A stretch of 64,000 nucleotides of DNA, from NCBI GenBank assembly GCA_028671895.1, contig CM053809.1, positions 37,795,501 through 37,859,500 on the forward strand, given 5' to 3'. How positions within the stretch are numbered: the first letter of the stretch is position 1; the number at the start of each line of letters is the position of its first letter. Origin of the DNA: Oenanthe sinensis. Its lineage: Eukaryota; Streptophyta; Magnoliopsida; Apiales; Apiaceae. Below are positions 1 to 12,126 of the stretch, piece after piece. A program made the position numbers and the translations under genes. The notes beneath the pieces are model-generated. The model ran no database searches, had not been told where the DNA came from, and worked only from the letters and a program-made list of their open reading frames with translations.

Positions 1-1324
1 TATATAGGTGTTGACGTCGGTCTTCTAATTTGAACATACGGGTATTGATAGAACCGGTTGTTCTAGTTTGAGCAAAGTTCTTCTAATTTAAATAAAACTT
101 GTGTTTTGATAAATAATTTGTGTTATGCGATTAAATGCATATTGTTTATCATAAATTTTAGTGATATATTAAATAAAAATTATAAGATAAAATTTAATGA
201 TATATTAAATAAAAATTATAGGATAAGTATGATTCTTAAAAAAAATTATAGAATATAATTTAAATATAATATAATATTATGATATCGTGTATAAAAAGAA
301 AATCACTGGTGTTAGAGTTGTATGTATGATTATATTCTTTTAAAATTATATTTTAGGGTTATAGTTGTATATATGATTATATTTTTTAAATTATATTTGA
401 TTAAAATTCAATTGTTAAAATTGTTTCTATGGTTCGTATAAAATTGGACGGTCAAGATTTTTTCTATGGTTCACCCAAAATTTTTAATTTTTCGGTTATA
501 ATAATATAGTATAGATAGATACATACGAACCTCGATCAATAATTTTATTATTCGAGCCTAATATCTCAAACTTAATACTATGTATTAATGAATATATAAT
601 GCTAATAATTAAAAGTTAGGATGGGACAAAGAAATTTTAATGAAATAATGAGTCGAGAGTGTGTAGCAATGAATTCGCACTTGGGCAGGGCCACTCAATT
701 GTCCCCACGCGTTTTACCACACTTTATTTATGTCTTCTTTTTCTTAATTTTTAATTAATTTTTTTTATTTAATTCTCAATTTATAAATTATTGAAAGGTA
801 TATACTACCCTATTCATTTTATATCATCGTTTATAGAGTATATGTTTATTTATAAATAAAATTTTCCTATGTGTATTCTTAATTAATATATTAAAGGTGA
901 GAACATAATTATATTTTAAAATAATAAATATATAATTAATTTTAAAATTTTATATCATAAAAAATAAAAATAAATAAATTTTAATTTTAAGAAGAAGATG
1001 GAAGAGCACTTGCTACCTTCCAAGTTTCATCTTCAATCATTATCTTTATTTAATGAATTAACAATTGACATTATCTTTATTTAATGATCGAACAAGTGAC
1101 CTGCTATAACTACTTGTTGCGTCCCATATTATTTATTCAATTTAATATTCACACGTAATTTAAAATATTTTGATCTTATATTTTTAATAAATATTTTTAT
1201 ATTTTCTTTTTATAAATAAAAAAACAATTTTTAATTTTTTGTTTACAATTTTTTTGAAGAAAAAAATAAAAAATATATAATCAACACACTTTAAATTACC
1301 TTCAAAAATTAAAGTAAAAAAATA

Positions 1325-1547
1325 CTCCCTCCTTTTGATTTTATTTAACATTTGATTTTTTGGAACACATTTTTTAAAACTTTGATTACATAGTTAGAAT
1401 TATAAATTTTTAATTTTTTTGTGAATAAAAAATTTAATTTAATATTTTTATTCAAAAAATGTTTAAAATGATAATTTTAATTATGTAATAAAAATTTAAA
1501 ATATGTATGCTAAAAAACAAATATTAAATATTATCAAATTGAGAAAG
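1325..1547. mobile_element. Stowaway-like MITE
   Basis: The left end reads TACTCCCTCCTTTTGATTTT and the right end, read on the other strand, reads TACTTTCTCAATTTGATAAT. Both continue into similar sequence ending ATTTG, so the imperfect inverted repeats exceed 25 bp. The element is flanked by TA on both sides, the usual Tc1/mariner (Stowaway) target duplication. It is 223 bp, AT-rich and non-coding. The CTCCCTCC start is typical of plant Stowaway MITEs. Confidence 0.7.
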
Positions 1548-1667
1548 TATTTTAATTGAGAGCATAAAAAATCAAGTGTATTTTAATTAATAATCGCCCC
1601 ATTAATAGACACCCTCCAAACTGATCAACTTTAATCATGTTCGGAATACATGGTCAAGGCCTGCTAA

Positions 1668-2041
1668 GAGCATCTCCAAAGATATTAGTTAAATTGATTA
1701 ACTATAATAATTTAAAATAAAAATTATCTATAATTTGTTAAATTTATAAGGGGTTGTTCCAATGATATTAGTTATAATGAACAAGTATATTTAAAATAAT
1801 CTTAATGTATGATAACTATTAAATGAGATAGTAAAAAAAATTGGAGAAATTTGAGTAGAAAATGTCATGGATTTATTTAGAAGATGATTAGAGATTCGAT
1901 AAATATAGAAGATCAATCACATATCTATAATTATAGCTAACAATTTTCTTCCTTTGAAGTAACAAATATTTTAAATAATATTTATATTTAATGTCACGTA
2001 AATTAATATAACTAAAAGGAACTGATGGGTGGTGATGCTAG
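1668..2041. mobile_element. Possible Tourist-like MITE (PIF/Harbinger type)
   Basis: The left end reads GAGCATCTCC after a TAA trinucleotide. The right end, reversed, reads CTAGCATCACC and is followed by TAA. Size and terminal wording are close to the better supported element at 28978-29349. The inverted repeats are short and imperfect, so the boundaries are tentative. Confidence 0.42.
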
Positions 2042-3058
2042 TAAGGGAGATGAATCACAAAAACAGTTGTAGCGATTGCTAGTGGTAGTATTATATTTGC
2101 TCATATTTCTAAGATAGATCTATGCTCCTGCTAAGCATGTAACACAAGTACCCAATTACTCAAACAAGCTTTGAGCAAATTTAGAATCTATGCACAAATT
2201 CTCAAGCTGGATCTGCATCACATACACTACTACCAATTCATTCCATTGGGAATTTGGGACACTTATGCTAGTGTATGTTTCATTTAATTAATACTATCTT
2301 ATTTAATTTTTTCCCCATTTTTTATATATCGTTTTGATTTTTAACACATATTTTAAGTGTATTTATTGTTGGGTTGAATCCAATATGATAGTATGAAATT
2401 TGGTGATCGAAAACAAATATAGGTAGTATAATAATTGTACTTAGATAATTATTATGGATGATAATGATTATAATTGGGCTGAGCAATTATTATAGATGAT
2501 ATGTCTTGATCATAAAGATAAGTAATTAGATACCAAGTATGATTAAATTTGGGTAGATAATTAGAAATCAAGTATGATTAGACTTATGTAACAAGTATGG
2601 TAAATTTTTGTGACTAAGTTTGAGATGACTATATATATAGTCATATTTTGTGTGATGAATATGCTTAAATATGGAGGTTTAATGGTTGTTCCACGTACAT
2701 AGGTTTGAAAATACCGTGAGTTGTGAGGAATGCTCATGTATTGTTTAGTTTAAGTATTCGTGATTGATTAATTGTATTATTGATAAATGTTTTGATTAAT
2801 AATACAAGTTGGGACGCGGATTTTCCGCATTATATAATTTTGTTGTGTGTGCTTTGGATTATTTGGTTATCTTGGGTTTTGCTCCCTGATCACATTATAA
2901 TTTTTTTTTCTTCTGAATGGTCATCATAAAAATTATTATTTTTGCTTTTTTTTGAATTAAAATTTCCCATTAGCATTAGTTCACATACTTTAACTCCGCT
3001 TTTTTTGACAAGAATTGCACCACAAGCCCCGCGACTTGCACTTTTAATTCTCCAAATA

Positions 3059-3291
3059 TAGTGGGTGTTTGGGGTTCCATAAACTTAAAATAAGTAGCTT
3101 ATTTTTTATTTTATTTTACATATTTTCATATTTTTTTTAAAGATAAATATTTGTTTTAGAATTTTAAAACCAAATATGAACTTACTTTTTTCTGGAAATA
3201 AGAGCTTATTTCTGAAAAGTACATACGTCCCTACTTTTTTCCGGAAATAAGCCCTTATTTCCATAAGTTGGCAGTTGCCAAAGAGGCCCTA
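3059..3291. mobile_element. Possible hAT-like MITE
   Basis: The left end reads TAGTGGGTGTTTGG and the right end, reversed, reads TAGGGCCTCTTTGG. Ends of this kind (GGTGTTTGG...CCAAA) are common in plant non-autonomous hAT elements. Inside lies a repeated motif on the theme GGAAATAAGNNCTTATTTC. No clean 8-bp target duplication was found, so this is a weak call. Confidence 0.38.
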
Positions 3292-3346
3292 TTTCCGCAA
3301 TGTTCGGCAGGTTAAAATAACAATTACTTTTAGCACTTTTTGACTA

Positions 3347-3567
3347 CGATATTTTCTCTTATTTCAAAATATATTGTTAGAATTTTTAATATACATTTTA
3401 AAAAGATTTGATAATATATTTAGGAACAATTTTTTTAAATTCTATTTTGGGAATGAAGTATAAAAAGTTTTAAAATAATAATTCTAAAATTAAAAAAAAA
3501 TAAGTTTAGTTTTTTTAAAATATAATTAAAAAGTCAAATTACATTTATTTTGAAACAGAGAATCGAG
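3347..3567. mobile_element. Possible Stowaway-like MITE
   Basis: Both ends lie next to TA. The left end reads TACGATATTTTCTCTTATTT and the right end, reversed, reads TACTCGATTCTCTGTTTCAA. Each then continues with TTTCAAAATA. The element is about 220 bp, AT-rich and non-coding. The ends are less canonical than those of the element at 1325. Confidence 0.45.
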
Positions 3568-4009
3568 TATTTCTTCTATAGTTCAGATCCATTACGTTGG
3601 GCCTCATTGATATCAGTCATAAAAATATGGAAGCCCATAATAAAATTGGGGCTACCCAAGCTTCATAATAAAAGACAACTATTCAAGTTCTGATCGTTGC
3701 TTACTTGCATCTGGACCTCGGATTACAGTTATATAGACTATAGTACAACCACTTATATCTGCATGGGAGTTGCATGTTGTTCAATAAACCCAGTGAATAG
3801 ACCAAGTACCGGAGGCACTTGAATCTTAATGTATGCTTCTGTCCAATGTAAACTAACAACATCAGTATTAATACTAGGCAAATAGCTGCTCAAAGCCATT
3901 AACGGATCGATAATCTAATCTAATGTTTCTATAAAAATAGAAAAAGTTAAACAATAAAATATACAAACCCCGCATGCAAGTTACGTATCTATACTGTATT
4001 ATTATAAAC

Positions 4010-4470
4010 GAACATGTGTTTAGTTTGATTGGTTCAACGCCTTCCAAAAAAAATTATGATTGGTTCAATGCCTTTTAAAAAGAATTAAACACCTTTCAAA
4101 AATAATTAAATGCATATAATTTATTATGATATTATATATCTAACACAACTACATCAATTTTATTATCACTCAACTTCTTTAAATAATTAGATATCTAACA
4201 AAACTATATCAGTTTCATTATCACTCAACTTCTTTAAATATTTAATCGATAATTATAAATAATTTATAAAGTAAAAATAGACATATTAGTATTTTAAATA
4301 TATACGTATTAGTATTTTAAATAAATACGTATTAGTATTTTAAATAAATATAATTGATACAAAAATAATATAAACATGAGTTTATTTGATAGTTTGGTTG
4401 GTTAAACACATTCCAAAAAAATTATAAATGTTTTCTAAAAAAATAAATTAAATATATATAATTTATTTCA
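4010..4470. repeat. Cluster of short direct repeats
   Basis: Three local families are visible: a GATTGGTTCAACGCCTT phrase with a near copy about 40 bp on and a diverged copy near 4390; a roughly 70-bp unit containing ATTATCACTCAACTTCTTTA, present twice (about 4140-4240); and ACGTATTAGTATTTTAAATA, present about three times in tandem (about 4265-4350). No coding sequence was seen. Confidence 0.6.
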
Positions 4471-4857
4471 TTTATAATATAATAACATAGTAGTTTAGAT
4501 CAAACACACATTACTCTCCTAACTAAAATACATCTTTATACAAAATACAAGAATATTATTCTATTAAAATATAAATATAAATAAATTATATAAAGCTATA
4601 TTCATACAATATTAAATAAAATTTAAGTTATTATTATATAAATAACAATAAATTCAAATCATATTAAAAATATTAAAAATTAAAAAAAATTATCCGCGCA
4701 TCGCACTAGATATAAATTTGTCCTCGATAATTTTAATGAAAAAACCCTCTACATGGGGCCCACTACAACAACCCAAAAAGATCGACAGACGGCCTAGAGG
4801 GGTCCGCTTAAAGATAATTACAGTTGACAGTTGGAAACATAGGCAGGATTGTTTTCT

Positions 4858-5073
4858 GCCCCGTTTTTTTTATAAGTGGATTTAATTTTTGATACATATG
4901 TACTTTGATCATATAGTAAAAATTATTTTTTTAAAATTTTTTTTACTGAATTAAAATATTGATTACATATTTTAATTAATTTTTTTTTAAAATAATAATT
5001 TTTATTATACGATTAAAATACGTAAAGATGTGTTAAAAGTCAAGACTACTTGTAATAAAAAACGGAGGGAGTA
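4858..5073. mobile_element. Possible Stowaway-like MITE next to the Copia 5' LTR
   Basis: The right end, reversed, reads CTCCCTCCGTTTTTTATTAC, a standard Stowaway-type terminus followed by TA. The left end reads GCCCCGTTTTTTTTATAAGT and continues in similar order. Both arms share the ATAATAAAAATTATT-type inner sequence. The left TA flank is not clear, so that boundary is tentative. Confidence 0.42.
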
Positions 5074-5128
5074 CTCCATAAAATCATTCGTTAAAACCCA
5101 CAACTATAACTAATTACTGAATCCCACC

Positions 5129-5415
5129 TGTTATATATTATTAATTGTGTTAATAGTTTTGACAACACTACATATACGTATTGTACAACAACATACATAC
5201 GTCTTGTACACGTAGCCCAACGTATTGTACAACAACATACATACGTCTTGTACACGTAGCCCATTGATAGTTTTGTTGTCCTATAAATAGGACCGAATAT
5301 GTAATTCATAGGACCAACTTTAAGATTCAGAAGTGAAGCACTTATCCTAATTACATCCCTTTTATTTCTCTGTCTTCTCATCAACTATTAATATTTATAT
5401 TCCTTATTTATAATA
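5129..5415 (+). repeat. 5' LTR of the first Copia element
   Basis: This LTR aligns with 11886-12126 along its whole length. It is 46 bp longer, mainly because a 44-bp unit starting CGTATTGTACAACAACATAC is present twice in tandem here (about 5178-5265) and once in the partner. The CTATAAATAGG box at about 5281 is the likely TATA promoter of the element and is kept in both LTRs. Confidence 0.88.
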
Positions 5416-5703
5416 TATTATCAACACGAGTCTCTATCCGAGTAAGATTTATTCACGAAGGAGGTATTACTCAAATAAATTTTATTTAACAAAAGATGTA
5501 CGCTTTAATTTAATTTTTTTTTTATAAATATTGATATAATTTTTCTCGTTATTATTTATTTAATATTTAGTTACAAGTTTATAGTTGGCTATGTCGTCAT
5601 AATTTTATGTTATAAATTTTATTTTATGTATGTGATTAATTATTTATGTTTTAGCAAGCATATTTATTATATCATGTTTTAAATATTTATTTTGTAAATC
5701 AGA

Positions 5704-8700
5704 ATGTCGAATCTTGCAAAATTAGAGTTTGTTGATTTGAATGTTTCTAGGGATAATTATTTATCTTGGGTGCTTGATGCTGAATTACATCTGAGTGCTA
5801 AAACAAGTTCAAAATTAATTTTGTGCGATAAGAAAATTACTGATGCTGAAATGATAGAAAATACTCTCTCAACCTTTCACCCCAATAGTATTATAATTCT
5901 AGCACAACAATATAGACGACGCAATTTCACAAAATACAGCGAGATCATACCTCTCCTTCTTGTAGCTGAAAAGAATAATGAGTTGATGAAAAATCATCAG
6001 ATCCGTCCCACAGGCTCTGTCCAGTTACTTGAAGTACATAACACGTCATTCTTCTAGAATGAATGTGCGAAAGAGCATAGAGGAGGACGAGGTTACGAGC
6101 GAAACCGCAGGCGAGAAAATTTTCGTGGACGGTTTTGAAATCAGTATCATTCTGGTAACCTGAAGTGGCAACGTGATGGTTGTAACAACTCTGACCACCA
6201 GAAGTGGCAAAATGAAGTACCAAATAAAAGGAAGGCATCACAAGAAGAAAATACTACATATATTTGTCATATGTGTGGGGCTTAGGGACACTGGGCACGT
6301 ACTTGTCGTACACCAAAGCATCTTGTTCAACTTTACCAATCGTCTAAAAGGTTTAATGGAAAAAGGGTGGAAACAAACTTAGCTGACTATAATCAAAATA
6401 TAGAAAATGTGCTAACCAAAGAGACCTCAATCAAACTAGACACTGGTGCAAACCTTTATGATTTAGATGGATATGTTTCATATATATTTTCTTTGTTTTC
6501 ATGTACTTGTTTTGTGTACTTGTTTTATCTGATTGTGCGACCACTCACACTATTTTACGGAGTCCAGAATATTTCTCACAGTTGATTAAAACCAACTCAC
6601 ATGTTTGGACAATTTCGGGTACATATAGTATAATAGAAGGTTTTGGGAAAGTCAGTTTTATCCTACCAAACGAGACACAAATTCACATACAAAAATGGCC
6701 TCTACTCTAGTAAATCCACTAGAAATCTTCTGAGTTTTAAAGATATCTGTCTTAATGGTTTTCATGTTGAAACTACTAGTGAATATGAAAAAGAATATCT
6801 CCTTATCACTTCCACTATCTCAGGTCACAAGAAAATTTTAGAAAAACTACCCTCAATTTTCTCCGGATTATATACTATGAAAATTAGAGTCATAGAGTCT
6901 CACACAATCACCATTCCTAAAATTTTAGACCCAAAATCATTTACCCTTTGGCATGAAAGACTAGGTCATCCAGGAATATCTATGATGCGTCGCATTATAG
7001 AGAATTCTACGGGACATCCTCTTAGAAATCAAAAGGTCATACCACGTGATGAACTTCAAACTATCTCCAAAATTCTTAGAAAGAATTCAAGGAGATATTT
7101 GTGGCCCAATTCACCCATCCTCCGGTCCGTTTAGGTATTTCATGGTCTTGGTTTATGCCTCAACTAGGTGGTCTCATGTATGTCTACTTTCTACGTGAAA
7201 TGTAACATTTGCAAGATTACTAGCCCAAATAATCAAATTACGAGCCCAATTCCCTGATCATCTCATTAAATCAATTCGTTTAGATAATGTTGTTGAATTT
7301 ACATCCCCGACTTTCAATGCTTACTGTATGTCAGTAAGGATCTCAATCAAACATCATGTGGCTCACGTGCATATACAGAATGGTTTAGCAGAGTCTTTAA
7401 TTAAAAGACTTCAACTTATTGCTCATCCTTTATTATTAAGGGCCAAATTACCTACATCTGTTTGGGGTCATGCTATACTACACGCTGGTAACATAATTAG
7501 GGTCAGACCATCTGTTTATCATAAAGAATCTTCCCATCAATTAGTTCTTGGTCAAGTACCCGATATTTCTCATTTTAAGATTTTTGATAGTGTAGTATGT
7601 GTCCCTATTGTTCCACCACAAAGAACAAAAATGGGACCTTAAAGAAGAATTGGTATCTATGTTGGTTTTGATTCCCCATCTATCATTAGGTATCTTGAAC
7701 CATTAACTTATGATGTTTTTACTACTCATTATGATGTTTGTCATTTTGATGAATCTGTGTTCCCTTCATTAGGGGAAATAAAGTTTTGCATAAATTAAAT
7801 TCTGAAATATCATGGCATGCATTAGGATTGAATTCTATTGACTCACGTACTAATCAATGTGAAAATGAGGTTAAAAGAATTATTCATATGAAAAACATTG
7901 CTAATCAAATGTCAAATACTTTTAGCAATTCTAGACACATAATAAAATCACATATATCTGCTGTTAATGCTCAAGCAAGGGTTGAAATCCCTAAACATAA
8001 ATTAATTCCTGAAAAATTGGTTGATGATTCAAAGCCATGCCAGAAGCGTGGTAGACTTGTTGGTGCAAAAGATATTGTACCACAAAAATAGAAATTGATT
8101 GGACTTGCCCCTGAAGTGGCAAATGTTCCAGAAAATATCTAAGAATAGGTATTACCTCCCGAAGAGGTTCGAGCTCTTGAAGTGGCTGTAACTAAAACCC
8201 CAGAAGTGGTATTGCCTCCATAAGAGGATATTGCCCCTAAAGTGCACATGCTTTTATAGAAGCAAAGGTACCTAAAAATTATGAGATCTCAATAAGTTAT
8301 GTATATAATGGGAAATTATTGGATCGTGGGAGTACTGAAATCGATGATGTATATGCTTTTTCGGTGACATGTGATATTCTTGAAAACTTCGATCCTGAAC
8401 TAAAAAATGTGGAATAATGTCGACAAAGAGATGATTGACCAAAATGGAAAGTTGCAATCCAAGAAGAATTGCACTCCTTGCGCAAGAGAAATGTTTTTGA
8501 ACCTGCAGTCCAAACACCAGTTGGTGTAGTCCCTGTTGGGAATAGATGAGTTTTTGTATGAAAACGAAATGATATTGTGAGATATAAGGCTCGGTTGATA
8601 GCCCGAGGATTCTCTCAAAGGCCTGGATTTGATTACCAGGAAATATACTCTCCCGTTATGAATGAAGTTATTTTTCGTTTTCTGATGGGTATGGCTTGTA

Positions 8701-11700
8701 TGAAAAAGTTGGAAACACGTCTCATGGAAGTTTTGACAACCTACCTATATGGATCACTTGATAATGATATTTATATGAAAATCCCTGAAGGATTAAAATT
8801 AGAAGAAACTAAGTCTCGCAATTTATATTCTGTTAAATTACAACGATCATTATATGGTTTAAAACAATCTGGTCGTATGTGGTACAACATGATTAGTGAA
8901 TATTTATTGAATGATGGGTACATTAATAATCAAGTGTGTCCATGTGTGTTAATTAAAAGGTCACAAACTGGTTTTATTATTATTGTTGTATATGTGGATG
9001 ATTTGAATCTTGTTGTTACTTCTGGTATAACAGCCCGACTTTTCGGACTATTATCATTAATCGAATATTCAAATAAATCCAAATTCAAAAAAAATAAAAT
9101 CCCAAAATCTCGTAAAACTTTAAAAATCAGGTGCAAAGTAAAATAACTTCAATCCGATATAACATTAAATTGGAGGCGCAGATTCAAACTAACTAAAATT
9201 CGTAACATTATTAAAAGCTCTAATCCAAATCCAATGTAAGTCCATTCGCTAAGTACCTGAAAATTTGTAAGTAATGAGCTACATAGCCCAGCAAGAAAAT
9301 AATTCGAACTAACTAGTGGATCAAGTAAGTTTACAAAATTTCATAATTTTCATAGTTCAAAGATCATAAATCTGTATTTCAAATTTCAGTACGTATAAAT
9401 TAATTCCACAGTTCGCTAAGGTCACAAATACCCGGTGACACGATATCATAGGTTTATAGGTTGTCAATAATGCACCCCTTACTAAGGTATCATAAAGTGT
9501 GCACCCGAAGGTATCATAAAAAACGCGCCCTAGTAAGGTATCATAGGCTAGTTCCAGAACTATACGCAATTACTAACGAGTTTAAAAGGCAGAGTTAGCT
9601 AGGGAATTTCTTATATCTAAAATAACATTCTTGATCCAAATTTCATAACAAAATATTATAAATATAAAGCATTTAAAATAATCTAGAAAGAACGAAAAGT
9701 AAATTTATCCCAAGCACGACAATTATCACTTGTATAATATAAATTCAACCTAAACAATAATAATAAACTACATCAGTGCTTAAAAACTATTATACCGAAC
9801 TGATCTGTAGACAAGCATAACATGACTAGCCAATATTGTTCTACTTGAATTGAATGCATGAACTTGTTTATAATGCATATATTAACCAATTAAAATACAA
9901 TTCATGCACATACACTTAATTATATTATAAACAATAATAAGATATATAATTAAATTCGTACATGATACTAATTAACAAACATGGACAAATAACCAAACAT
10001 ATCAATCATATTACCTTGCATGCATTCATAAAAATATAATTTATATATACACATTGACTAATAAAATTCTTAAGTTTTAAATAATGTAAAGAAAAGGTCA
10101 ATAATATAACGGTATAACCAAAAATTATAAATTAACAACATAATATATTTACAAAATCAAAAGTATAAAGCAAACATGTGTAAAGTAAATAAAGCTAAAC
10201 TCTTTACAAAAATATTGGACATTAACATTAATATCTACAAACTCAAGACTTTTGAATAATAAACTACTCTTTGAGTGGCAATGCAAGTTTAACAGTTACT
10301 AAAACAAGAGACATGATTTTATTATAAACAGAGCATAATGAATGGTCCCCTCAAAAGTAAAGTCATTACTACAAACATATTACAATTTAACATACATTAC
10401 AAGCATGCATGCACAAACACAGGTAATCAAATATATGGATATATATTCTATCTTTGGTAGTACAATAAATAATATATAAATCATACCTTTTTCTTTGATG
10501 TGTTGCCGTGTACTTGTAAATGAAAAACTCATTCATAATTTATAGCGATCAAGAGATAGAGTTTAGATTTGTTTTATAAAACTAAACACTCATCCTTACT
10601 AAACAAACAAATCATATCTTAATCCTAATATCTCTTATCCTAAATATTAGATAGCATAACAATGAATATAAGGTCTTAGATAATTATTATAAAATACTAT
10701 ACTTATTAATCCAGAAGTAAATATTTCATAAATATACAAATAACAAAATTTACGAATATTACATCTGGAGATATTACTAACGCTACTAATTATTTGAAAA
10801 ATGAGTTTGAAATGAAAGATCTTGGAAAAACAAAATTTTGTTTAGGTATACAGGTGGAGCATTTATCTTCATGAATATTTATTCATCAGTCCACTTACAC
10901 AGAAAAGGTCCTTACTCGATTCTACATGGATAAATATCATCCACTTACTACATTAATGGTTGTCCGGTCATTTGAAGTTGAAAAAGATCCATTCTGTCCT
11001 AGAAAACCAGATGAAGATGTTCTTGAACCTGAATTTTCATATCTCAGTACTATTGGTGCTTTCATGTATCTTACAAACAACACTCGATCTGATATTGCAT
11101 TTGCTGTAAATCTACTAGCAAGGTTCAGCTCTAATCCAACTAAAAGACATTGGGATGAAGTCAAACATATATTGAGATATCTTCGTGGGACGATTGATCT
11201 TGGACGATTCTTTCCAAACAATACAAAGTCACAGCTGATTGGATATGCAGATGCTGGATACATGTCAGATCCTCATTTTGGACGATCACATGCAGGTTAC
11301 TTATTCACATCTTGTAGAACTGCAATTTCTTGGAAATCTATAAAGCAAACTATGGCAACAACTTCATCAAATCATGCAGAATTATTGGCAATCCACGATG
11401 TACGTAGGGAATGTATCTGGTTTTGATATGTTATCCAACATATCGGAGAATCATGTGGATTATCAAACATTTCAGACATTCATATAGTTATGTTTGAAAA
11501 TAATTCAGCATGCATTAAACAACTCAAGGATGGATACATCAAAGGAGATCGAACAAATCACATCTTGCCAAAATTCTTCCATTGTCATGAGCTCCAACAA
11601 AATGGTGACATTGATTTACAACAAATTCACTCAAGTGAAAATTTGGCAGATTTACTTAAAAAGTCACTACCCACATCAACATTCGAAAAGCTGCGAAATA

Positions 11701-11753
11701 AAATTGACATGTGGAAATTAAGGAACTTGATACATCAAGATGTTAAAGTGTGA
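5704..11753 (+). pseudogene. Copia gag-pol remnant
   Basis: The region encodes a degraded retrotransposon polyprotein. The gag start at 5704 has the usual Copia opening with a WVLDAELHL-type segment. A CCHC zinc knuckle (C-H-M-C...G-H-W...C) at 6265-6306 is interrupted by a stop. A protease DTGA motif is at 6439-6450. The GAG-pre-integrase WHERLGHPG motif lies at about 6950, followed by integrase pieces to about 7640. Reverse transcriptase runs from about 8577 and ends in the catalytic YVDD at 8991-9002; the reading is cut shortly after and resumes at about 10764. RNase H-like sequence occupies 10926-11753. Several in-frame stops and frame changes break the reading. It is a fossil with no expected activity. 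Confidence 0.88.
9026..10763. mobile_element. Probable solo LTR nested in the Copia reverse transcriptase
   Basis: The Copia RT reading stops right after the codons for V-T-S-G and resumes 1.74 kb later with the same T-S-G followed by D-I-T. The insert begins TATAACAGCCCG and ends ATTACA, so the ends fit an LTR of the TGTAA...TTACA form with TG changed to TA. An exact 5-bp duplication, TCTGG, flanks it (9021-9025 and 10764-10768). No coding sequence was found inside. A short AAGGTATCATA phrase is repeated at about 9484-9550. Size, ends and target duplication all fit a solo LTR. A non-autonomous element with internal domain lost is the alternative. Confidence 0.7.
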
Positions 11754-11885
11754 GATATTTTATTCAAGAAAAAACTATATTCTTTTTCCTTCGTCAATGT
11801 TTTTATCCCATTGAATTTTTTCTTGTAAGATTTTAACGAGGTAGTTAATCTCTATAATAACTCACTTTTAACACTCAACGGGGAG

Positions 11886-12126
11886 TGTTGTATATTATTA
11901 ATTGTTAATAGTTTTGACAACACTACATGAACGTGTTGTACAACAGCATACATAGGTCTTGTACACGTAGCCCATTGATAGTTTTGTTGTCCTATAAATA
12001 GGACCGAATATGTAATTCATAGGACCAACTTTAAGATTCAGAAGTGAAGCACTTATCCTGATTACCTCCCTTTCATTTCTTTGTCATCTCATCGACTAAT
12101 AATATTTATATTCCTTATTTATAACA
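11886..12126 (+). repeat. 3' LTR of the first Copia element
   Basis: This is the direct-repeat partner of 5129-5415, starting TGTTGTATATTATTAATTG and ending TTTATAACA. It has a single copy of the 44-bp unit that is doubled in the 5' LTR. It is preceded by the purine-rich CAACGGGGAG. Confidence 0.9.

Larger units (their letters stand above)
1..5128. other. AT-rich intergenic DNA with MITE-like elements
   Basis: No coding region was recognised on either strand in this stretch. It is strongly AT-rich with long A and T runs. The identifiable content is a set of short inverted-repeat elements, listed separately, and some short direct repeats near 4.0-4.5 kb. The stretch at about 2.37-2.88 kb has LTR-like wording but no partner copy or coding sequence, so I leave it unassigned. 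Confidence 0.6.
5129..12126 (+). mobile_element. Ty1/Copia LTR retrotransposon, decayed, with a nested insertion
   Basis: Two similar LTRs in direct orientation (5129-5415 and 11886-12126) enclose gag and pol remnants in Copia order: gag, zinc knuckle, protease, integrase, reverse transcriptase, RNase H. Both LTRs begin TGTT; the right one ends in CA and the left has decayed to TA. The flanks are CCACC on the left and CCAAC on the right, a probable 5-bp target duplication with one change. A short purine run (CGGGGAG) precedes the right LTR, as expected for a polypurine tract, and TATCAACACGAG just inside the left LTR is the candidate primer-binding region. Stops and frameshifts occur throughout and a 1.74-kb insertion splits the reverse transcriptase, so the element cannot act on its own. 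Confidence 0.9.

Noticed and set aside
2367..2890. Possible Copia solo LTR (TGTTGGGTTGAATCC start, GGATTTTCCGC near the other end)
   Set aside because: The wording is LTR-like, but no CA end, target duplication or partner copy could be fixed in the window.
9023..10762. A 9- to 10-bp target duplication (TTACTTCTGG/TTACATCTGG) pointing to a Mutator-like insertion in the Copia RT
   Set aside because: The longer match has a mismatch and the insert lacks terminal inverted repeats, whereas a 5-bp exact TCTGG duplication with TGTAA...TTACA-like ends fits an LTR better.
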